Shown here piece by piece: positions 57,901 through 64,000 of a DNA stretch of 64,000 nucleotides. Below the pieces are notes generated by a model. That model was not told the DNA's origin and did no database searches. It was given only the letters and a program-made list of their open reading frames with translations. Numbering within the stretch: position 1 is the stretch's first letter; every line of letters starts with the position of its first letter. A program made the position numbers and the translations under genes. Origin of the DNA: Branchiostoma floridae (lineage: Eukaryota; Chordata; Leptocardii; Amphioxiformes; Branchiostomatidae); the NCBI RefSeq assembly GCF_000003815.2, contig NC_049980.1, positions 32,932,869 through 32,996,868 on the forward strand, given 5' to 3'.

Positions 57901-60900
57901 GAGTAGCCTGAAGTGATAGCCAGCCCAGGTAGCCAGGCCTGGTGCACAGCTCAGCCTTTTCCATAAACCCTTTCTGCTAGGAGGAAGAAAAAAAGAACAC
58001 ACCAGCAAAAACTTATGTTTTCTCCTTAGGGAATGAATGAGTATCTATGTCTGTGATCTGACTGCGTGCTGTGTTCTCCCACAGGTCCCCACACCATGTC
58101 TCTACCCCACCACTTCCGCGTGGGCAGCTGCGGCTCCGAGTTCCCGGGTGTCACCACCGTCATCAAGAACGCTGACGACGAGGGGATCGGAGAGGTGAGA
58201 CAACTTCCACCTTCCCTCAATTTTTCCTCAGGGTTGGACAAGTTTTTTAAAATTCACTTGTCCTATCGGGCAAGTACATAGAAAATTTACTTGGCCGAAC
58301 TAACTTTCCACTTGCCCAAAATTTAATAAATGACATGTATTTTTACTTTCATCGATGGAATTCTTGTTATTGGCTCTATTTTTCTTTGTTGACCAATGCT
58401 TGATGCCAGGACTGAAAAGTGGCAAGTATAAAAAAATCTCACTCATTGAAAAATCTTACTTGCCCATCGGACAAGTGGGATAGGATGAGCACTTGCCGAC
58501 CATCACTTTCACTTGCCCGGGACAATAGGGCTAGTGGACTTGTTTATCCCTGGAGTAAACTCTTCATGGAGTTATTCTTCCACTAGTTGTGACACAAAAG
58601 ACAAACACAATATGTACAGGTTCATTGTACCAGGGACATTCCCCTAGATCTTCTTGTCAAGTACGATAAACTGTGACTGTCCTAAGGACTGCAATCCTTT
58701 ACCAGAATCATGCATGTTGTGTGAGTAGCAACAACTGGGATTCCAGGGCTCGAAATACCACCTGCATATGCACCTTAGTGCAGGTAAAATTGGAGCTGTG
58801 CAGGTATTTCTGGTGTCTACCTGCACCTAACCTGCACTGGTCCATGTACTGGGTTTTATTCATAAATGTCCTATGAATAGTATGATGTAGGTGTATCTGG
58901 ATTGTTATTAGCTGCATTGACTGTTACCACTTATAAAGTATAACAGAAAAAATAGCTATAGTTCCTGAACAATTTCAGTATGATCCATACTTCCTAAATT
59001 CATAGTGGTGCAGGTAAAATTTGTCTGGTGCAGGTAATTTTCAATGTTACCTGCACCAGTGCAGGTGTGCAGAATAAAGTATTTCGAGCCCTGGAGTCAA
59101 ACTCCTAACGTCTTGGTCCAGAGGCAACGTCACTACATGTATCCTCTGGACTACACATGCTACATTACTCAGTGATGTCTTTTTTCTTGAGAAGACAGGA
59201 AAGAGGTCCCCCCACAGTAACATTGGTGCCTTATTCCCATTCCCAGGTGTGTTTCTACGGACGTCACATATTCATGTATTACTTCACACTCTACATAACC
59301 AAGTAATATTTTTTTTCTTGAGAAAACAGTAAAACTGGTGCCTTGTTCCCTTGGCCAGGTGTGTTTCTACGGACGCCACGTGTTCATTGGTTACCTGAAA
59401 ATAAGAGTAATGCCTTGTTCACTTGGCCAGGTGTGTTTCTACGGACGTCACGTGTTCATGGGTTACCTGAAGATAAGACATAACTGATCATGCCTTGTTC
59501 CCTTGGCCAGGTGTGTTTCTACGGGCGTCACATGTTCATGGGCTACCTGAAGATAAGACATAACTGAGTCATGCCTTGTTCCCTCAGCCAGGTGTGTTTC
59601 TACGGGCGTCACATGTTCATGGGTTACCTGAAGATAAGACATAACTGATCATGCCTTGTTCCCTTGGCCAGGTGTGTTTCTACGGGCGTCACGTGTTCAT
59701 GGGTTACCTGAAGATAAGACATAACTGATCATGCCTTGTTCCCTTGGCCAGGTGTGTTTCTACGGGCGCCACGTGTTCATGGGTTACCTGAAGATGGAGG
59801 ATAAGACTCGGGAGGCTCTGGATGAGGAGGGGCTGCTGCACTCCGGAGACCTCGGCAAGAAGGACCAGGAAGGATTCCTCTACATCACTGGCAGGATCAA
59901 AGGTGGGGGAGTGAAAGTGAAAGAGTGAAAGTGATCTCAAACTCAGTCAAGTCAATGGAAAGTTGAGCTACTCTTCAATTGTTCTATCGTGACATAGAAA
60001 ACAGACGCTATGTACAGTATTTACAGGTTTGTTGTACCGGGGATCTCTTAGCTCTTTTCAACTAGCATAGTGGACCACAGCTTTTAAGCGTTAAAATGTC
60101 CCGTCCTAAGGATTGTAGCCCTTTCTAGTAGCATGCATGTGGCAAGAGCTACACTGAAATCTTTTGAAAATTTATTGGAATACTAGATTTGGACTGGAAT
60201 TACTGTATGTGTGTTTGTGTACATGCGCGTTTCGCTTCCCTGACACCACCACTGGCTGTTACGGTGAAAACGTCCTATAATGGGTGAATGGTAGTGAAAG
60301 TACGGTTAAAATCGGTACTCTGATTGTTCTGAGTCAAAGTCACCCCTTTTATGTTTACTCTGCAAGGGGTTAATTTTGAGCAATTATCACATATTTTGAG
60401 TAGATTATGCAAGGATGGGGTGAAATGCCAAGTGTTTACTTTGCACCAGGACACAATAGAAAATTCACCGTGTTTCACCCCGCTGAAATTAACACCTCCG
60501 GTGAAAGGTGTCATGGTACGGGCGCGCGCAACTCCATAGACAAAGAAACATACCATCGGTAACTCGCCGCTATCTAGCCGGTGCTGGGAGTGTAGAACGC
60601 CCGCCCAGTTCATCAGCACAAGCTGGGGAAATTTTACCGCTGTTGGTTGGTATTAGACCCTATCCACACTATTTAAAAAAAATCAATCGAAAACCGTGGT
60701 GACATCGTGGGGAGTTTTGCTACCAGAGTGTTTCTTTTCCCGAAAAATGACGGAAAACCAGCAATTTTGGCATGCATACAACGTCCTTGGGATAACGTTA
60801 CCATGAGAGTCACCTAACGTTACCTTCCCATACTGCGTTCGGAAAACACCATGATTTTGAGCAACTTTGGATCATAGTTTGTATATCATAAAGATAAAGA

Positions 60901-63607
60901 AAATGGAACTGGTGGAAAATATCAGATCTACCAAGGAGGTTTAAAAAAAACAAGTGATTTTTAACCTCCTTGGATCTACCAAGCGACGCTGGCTGGCGAG
61001 GTACCGGACTGGACTGGCGGTCATGCAGCTTCTACCCGGCCCGAATCATCCATGCAGGAAAATCTTCCAATAACTCATAGTTTTACAGCATGTGCAACAC
61101 TAGGAAATATATTCTACGTCTTTTTTAGATCCTCTGAGTAAGTTTTGTTGTTGTTGTTGTCGGGAGCCGTAATTTTCCGTGGCCGTATCTTGACATTCCC
61201 AGCTTAAATTCTCCCATAAATGCGGATATAAATGCATGCTTTCTCGAAAGACTATTGTAATTGTGTATTTCTTTACGAGAATATTGCAATGTAATTGTGG
61301 AATATAGCGTTTTTGTGCGTAGAAATGTAACATTTTTCATACAAAGAAATTTTGTTTGACGCGCGGGTGGGCGCAAGGCATCATGGGGCAGCAAAGAAAG
61401 AATTCTGCAGCTCGACCAATCAGAGCGCAGATCATAGAGGGGAACCCCCTACAGCTGTATGATCAACCAATCGGAGGTGCGTATTCCGGTCACGTGCACG
61501 TCCTGCACGCTTGCAGACGCTGAGCGGGCGTCATGGCGGCCGGAGTCGATTTAGCGCCGTATTTGACTGGTAAAACGCCCGGACACGATGTTTTATCATG
61601 TTTTAAAATGTGTTTTATAAGTTTATTAGACGCGCTTAGATGTCTGAGCTCTCGATACAAAAGAGGGTTAGTCTATTTGTCAGATACAAGTCCTGTCATG
61701 GCGCTCTCGATTTCAGAATGAAAAATTAATTACTTGCAAGCATGCGGCAAATCAAACTTTGGTTCCGACCCAGAAATATGTGACTGGGTCGCAAGCGTAA
61801 AAAAAGCCTGGAACTAGGCGGGCAGTCTTCAGTCCCAGTGCCGTTACAGATAGCGCCGAGCTGTAACCGTTAAAATTTGCCCGGCGTGCGGAGGGAGCGT
61901 AAAAAATCCCCGGCTTGCGCTGAGGAACTGGGCGGGCAGACTTCTGTCCCAGTGCCGTAGACTGGACAGCGCCGGGCACGTCGCTAGCGCTCGTGAAACA
62001 ACGCACACAATAACGTAATTGCTGTTTGTTTCACTAGGGGTGAAACCTTCATTTCACCACGTTTTACTCTTTTGTCACGTAGGTGCAAGATTCGCTTTCA
62101 CCCCTCCATATTTACATGGGAACAATGCGAATCCGGGTGACACATTTTCACCGTAGTTCACCGTGTTTCACCAACATTCACCCATTATAGGACGTTTTCA
62201 CCGTAACGGCCAGTGGTGGTGTGAGTACTCTCATCAATTGGGTGGTTATGTCAAACAACTAGTCCTAAATCGGGACATAAACTTTAAATTCCTGGTTACA
62301 TTATACCTTCTGTAAAGATGGAAGGATGCCTACTTACACCAAGGAAAATTCCCCTTGCTCTTTTTGACGAGAACAGCGGACCACGGCTTAAAGTGACCCG
62401 TCCTGTGGACTGTGGCCCTTTTCGTTAATGTGCATGTGGGAAGTGCTATACTGAACTGAATCGAAAATCGATTGGACACCAAATTTGGACATTAGAATTG
62501 CTGTATGTATGTTTGTGTACGTGTGTGAACTCCACTCACTATGTGGATTTATTCGCTGGTGAATGGCAAACAACTAGTCATAAATCAAATGATACTATAT
62601 ACACCTCAGGGCAGGGCATTAACCCTAAATTCCTTTCTGTGTTACAGAGCTGATCATCACGGCAGGAGGAGAAAACATCCCCCCGGTCCTCATCGAGGAC
62701 ACAGTGAAGGAGGAGCTGCCCATCATCAGCAACGCCATGCTCATCGGGGACAAGAGGAAGTTCCTCTCCTGTCTGCTCACGCCAAAGGTAAGGCTAACGA
62801 CACATTTCCAAACCAGCCCATTTGTAGAAACCTTTCCTGTCCTACTGTTGTGTTATCTGGGGTCACCATAAAGATCATCTCATCGGGGACAAGAGGAAGT
62901 TCCTCTCCTGTCTTCTTACTCCAAAGGTAAGGCTGACATAACAGTTCAAAACTGGGACCCACCCGGGCTGTTTGTGGAAACTTTTTTTTACGTTGATGCA
63001 GGTCAGACATCCAGGTAATAAGATTACCAAAAAGCAGTCACTCAAGCAACTGGATATGGCTTTGGAAACGGTCTAGATCTCTTTTGCATATCAGTTCACA
63101 GCTAGGATATGAAATATCTCTTCAACAAGATTTCTCCGGTGTCACTGACGAAAGACACCGGATGGCTGTCTGAAACATCTGACCGTTTCCAAAGTCATAT
63201 CCTATTGCTTGAGTAACTGCTTTTTGGCATGTTACCTTAGAACCTTAACTGAGGGTTGATGATTAACTTGCCCCCACCTCTGTGTCTCTTACCCTGTGGA
63301 GACGATTGCGTGACTTGGTTTGCCAGCCTATCTGGTGCGAGTCTTGTGACATGGCTGAACCAGCTTAGATGCCGCTTTTGAATTGTCACAGGCACAGGTT
63401 ATTGGTTCATTAACTAAGGGTTGATAATTAACTTTCCCCTCGCCTGTGACTGTTTGCCCCCAGGTTGAGATGGATGCGGAAACGGGAGCCCCGACAGACG
63501 ACCTGACCCAGCAGGCCATCGACTTCTGCCGGAAGGTGGGCAGCCAGGCCACCAAGGCCTCCGAGATCGCCGAGGGGCGAGACACCATCATCACCGAGGC
63601 CATCCAG
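45944..63607 (+). CDS. ACSBG2: Long-chain fatty-acid-CoA ligase, bubblegum family (15 exons, 3' incomplete)
   Basis: Coding exons 45944-46031, 47552-47602, 49541-49673, 50249-50369, 51157-51245, 52536-52656, 53353-53433, 53985-54134, 54793-54960, 55750-55931, 56671-56858, 58085-58194, 59752-59902, 62648-62787 and 63464-63607. All junctions are GT/AG and phases agree; 639 codons. The exon with the start codon begins at an acceptor (45921), so a 5' non-coding exon lies upstream. The enzyme activates long and very-long-chain fatty acids with ATP and CoA. Diagnostic motifs: P-loop [11 protein letters not shown] (exon 8), [10 protein letters not shown] (exon 9), [11 protein letters not shown] and YGMSEST (exon 11), [19 protein letters not shown] (exon 13), [18 protein letters not shown] (13-14). 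No catalytic motif is missing. The N-terminal ~50 residues are low-complexity and variable. Family proteins are about 700 aa, so some 60-90 residues lie beyond the window. Exons 5, 9, 10, 13 and 14 have truncated tandem copies beside them. The split between ACSBG1 and 2 is a vertebrate matter, so the symbol is approximate. Confidence 0.93.
46587..46754. other. Assembly gap (N run)
   Basis: 168 Ns directly after a poly-G run in ACSBG intron 1-2. The reading phase of the flanking exons is consistent, so no coding exon need be missing. Confidence 0.99.
46755..47010 (-). pseudogene. LINE reverse-transcriptase C-terminal fragment
   Basis: The minus strand encodes [29 protein letters not shown] and [13 protein letters not shown], the typical tail of non-LTR ORF2 proteins after the RT domain. 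It runs into the gap on its 3' side and has no upstream RT, so it is a dead fragment. Confidence 0.75.
47011..47190 (-). mobile_element. SINE-like fragment
   Basis: On the minus strand: GTCGTGGGTTCCATTCTTGG (box B-like), then CCTTGGGAAAGGCACGTTGA and AATGGGTACCTGACTTTG. The body is shared with 53035-53292. Confidence 0.55.
47660..48980 (-). pseudogene. 5'-truncated LINE (CR1/jockey-like RT) in ACSBG intron 2
   Basis: A continuous minus-strand frame covers RT motifs in order: [31 protein letters not shown] (motif A), [14 protein letters not shown] (motif B), YADD (motif C) and STTYLGYQI, then a Cys/His/Arg-rich tail to the stop near 47757. There is no endonuclease, so it is truncated at the 5' end. 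The 3' end falls near GTGCCTGATAATAAACAGAA on the minus strand. About 400 codons are still open, so the insertion is fairly young. It is antisense to the host gene. Confidence 0.88.
50540..50665 (+). mobile_element. Possible LINE 3' tail
   Basis: GAAGCCTGAGCGATGTAACT then CAAATAAAATGAATGAAAG, ending in short GAAT/GAAA repeats. Intronic (after ACSBG exon 4). Confidence 0.35.
50798..51004. mobile_element. About 200-bp TIR element, family F
   Basis: Starts CTGTAAATGCAGAAATGTTC and ends CTTAAATGCATCTACAG. It shares the TTGCGG/TTCGCGG layout of 25338-25536 and lies 152 bp before ACSBG exon 5. Confidence 0.75.
51246..51960 (+). repeat. Four tandem copies of the ACSBG exon 5 tail plus donor
   Basis: Exon-like tails lie at 51328-51383, 51549-51604, 51778-51833 and 51896-51951, each 56 nt, starting at the same ATCGG and each followed by GTAGGT. 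They are separated by (CACT)n/(CTCA)n. Copy 2 differs from the real tail by three silent changes, copy 3 is identical, copy 4 has Gly to Asp plus one silent change, and copy 5 is more diverged but has no stop. No acceptor precedes any copy. Confidence 0.95.
53035..53292 (+). mobile_element. SINE body
   Basis: GGCTTGGGAAAGGCACTGAA, CGACTTTCCTCACTTTACCC and AATGGGTACCTGACTTCAG match the bodies at 22425 and 47011. The head is degenerate (CAGAGGGCGATACAG). Confidence 0.55.
54457..54600. repeat. Imperfect inverted repeat, ~48-bp arms
   Basis: TGAACAAAGTCTTCTTCGTT and CCTTTAATTCTTCAGTAA pair with TTTACTGAAGAATTAAAG and AAGAAGACTTTGTTCA across a ~45-nt loop. Intronic, between ACSBG exons 8 and 9. 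Confidence 0.75.
54603..54660 (+). pseudogene. Truncated 5' copy of ACSBG exon 9 with acceptor
   Basis: Repeats AACTGAAACTATT, the CCCTTCCCCAG acceptor and the first ~25 exon bases (ATCACGTG-ACA-CTCACTA-GCCT), then diverges. The real exon starts at 54793. Confidence 0.85.
55051..55111 (+). pseudogene. Truncated 3' copy of ACSBG exon 9 with donor
   Basis: Repeats the last ~60 bases of exon 9 (ATGTGCAA, CCGGCAGCACATACTT, GCGCCCTGAAG) and the donor GTAAGGGAAC. A third remnant at about 55393-55545 keeps the post-donor intron (GTAAGGGAACGTCTAGAGAAG) without the exon part. Confidence 0.9.
55633..55700 (+). pseudogene. Truncated 5' copy of ACSBG exon 10 with acceptor
   Basis: After TTGTTTCCAG it reads GGTTCCCTTGTCCAGACC, CTGAAGGAG and later CTGCCCTGCTGGGGGTGCCC, parallel to the real exon at 55750. 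An in-frame TGA after GLU-VAL shows it is not coding. Confidence 0.9.
55990..56145 (+). mobile_element. LINE 3' fragment with ATACAGAT tail
   Basis: Same family as 37785: GATATAACC/TATAACCAGCTGCTGCT, GAAGCTGGTGTATTACGCC and a GATACAGATACAG tail. It encodes an ORF2-like end ([18 protein letters not shown]) followed by a stop. Confidence 0.55.
57311..57759. mobile_element. 449-bp TIR element, family C (inverted relative to 7096)
   Basis: Starts GGCCACACCAATTTAATTTC and ends AATTAAATTGGTGTGGCC. The interior matches the reverse complement of 7096-7533 along its length, including CAGCACCTGTTCGTTGAAAA. It lies between ACSBG exons 11 and 12. Confidence 0.85.
58744..59093. mobile_element. 350-bp TIR element with GTGCAGGTA interior
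   Basis: Starts CAGGGCTCGAAATACC and ends GTATTTCGAGCCCTG. The interior has several TGCAGGTA/TACCTGCA words on both strands. Non-autonomous. Confidence 0.8.
59247..59751 (+). repeat. Six tandem copies of ACSBG exon 13 start with acceptor
   Basis: Exon-like starts at 59247, 59359, 59431, 59511, 59592 and 59672, then the real exon at 59752; the last four spacings are 80-81 bp. Each copy has CTTGGCCAG (or close), then GTGTGTTTCTACGGRCGYCA and ATGGGTTACCTGAAGATAAG, then an in-frame TGA in most. They keep acceptors but no donor. Confidence 0.95.
60244..62222. mobile_element. 1.98-kb TIR element carrying promoter-like DNA
   Basis: 47-bp terminal inverted repeats: CACCACCACTGGCTGTTACG then GTGAAAACGTCCTATAATGG, with one or two mismatches at 62175-62222. 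It contains many GGTGAAA/TTTCACC words near both ends, a hairpin (60925-60975), a duplicated GGGCGGGCAG segment near 61.8-61.95 kb and a C+G-rich piece around an ATG at 61533. No transposase is seen, so it is non-autonomous. Confidence 0.85.
62876..62926 (+). pseudogene. Truncated 3' copy of ACSBG exon 14 with donor
   Basis: Repeats CATCGGGGACAAGAGGAAGT, CCTCTCCTGTCT and CTCCAAAG, then GTAAGGCT. It is offset 139 bp from the true end at 62787, and the adjoining intron is duplicated too. Changes from the real exon are at silent positions. Confidence 0.9.
63027..63229. mobile_element. About 200-bp inverted-repeat element
   Basis: CCAAAAAGCAGTCACTCAAG and TGGAAACGGTC on the left pair with GACCGTTTCCA and TTGAGTAACTGCTTTTTGG on the right. 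Related pieces (CAAGCAACTGGATAAG, GGAAACGGT) occur at 18210, 20430 and 24190. Confidence 0.65.
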
Positions 63608-64000
63608 GTGAGGGTTTGCACCATAGCAATCAGGCTCGGTCTGCCTAAACACGTCAAATGACTTCAATCCATTGGTTTGAAGATCAAAGCAATTTCTGGT
63701 CGCCATATTGGATCATCTGTGTTAGGAGTCTGCATGGAAAGTTTTCGATACCTTCTTCAGTCCACAGACGACAGTAAGATAAAACTGTGGATGTTGTACT
63801 TAAGTATAAAGTGGCTCATAGATTATAGCATAGCATAATCCAACTATTTTCTAATTGCAGTTGGGGAGGTAAAATGTGGTGGATGCAGAGGGTTTGGTTC
63901 TGCTTTCCAATGCCGTGCCCCAGACACAGTGCATAACAACCTACGGGCTCAAAGACTAGGGAGCTTCCTTAAGCTTTTTTTTTCTACTATTACAGTTCAT
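63608..64000. other. Intron after ACSBG exon 15, to window end
   Basis: No exon is recognised. The final bases (CTATTATTACAG then TTCAT) look like an acceptor with five bases of the next exon, which could be the start of exon 16 (63996 on); too short to confirm. Confidence 0.35.

Overview
This is animal genomic DNA: split genes with GT/AG introns, dense short inverted-repeat transposons, tRNA-headed SINEs, LINE fragments and three assembly gaps (Ns). The best fit is a cephalochordate (amphioxus, Branchiostoma). The reasons are the intron-rich chordate-like genes, the many small palindromic elements, and minisatellites whose repeat unit contains an exon end plus its splice site, a habit I recall being reported for amphioxus ('mirage' minisatellites at Adh). 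The species call is inference.

Four protein-coding genes can be assembled exon by exon. (1) 1895-7902 (+) and (2) 10726-19018 (+) are tandem paralogues for secreted, cysteine-poor, helix-rich proteins of 236 and 347 aa. Their six central exons have identical lengths (111, 75, 90, 105, 75, 93 nt), and these are two rounds of a three-exon module. I do not recognise the family. (3) 20652-26917 (-) is a complete eight-exon fibrinogen-related-domain protein (355 aa: signal peptide, coiled coil, FReD) that lacks the usual second disulphide pair. (4) 45944-63607 (+) holds 15 coding exons (639 codons) of a bubblegum-type long-chain acyl-CoA synthetase (ACSBG); the 3' end lies beyond the window. A promoter-like segment with a possible non-coding first exon lies near 29.06-29.35 kb.

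Layout: 1-19 kb, the paralogue pair with many MITEs and minisatellites in introns; 19-20.6 kb, convergent 3' ends; 20.6-27 kb, FReD gene with telomere-type repeats beside one splice donor; 27-29.4 kb, divergent intergenic region; 29.6-35.8 kb, a large foldback element built of about 90-bp satellite units whose orientation flips in the middle; 35.8-45.9 kb, non-coding with transposons; 45.9-64 kb, ACSBG with an antisense LINE in intron 2 and a ~2-kb TIR element in the intron after exon 13.

The most striking pattern is that at least seven exons in two unrelated genes are flanked by truncated tandem copies of their own ends that keep the splice acceptor or donor. The two other leading observations are the unrecognised secreted family and the foldback satellite element. 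Nothing here was tested against a database; all family calls come from reading motifs.
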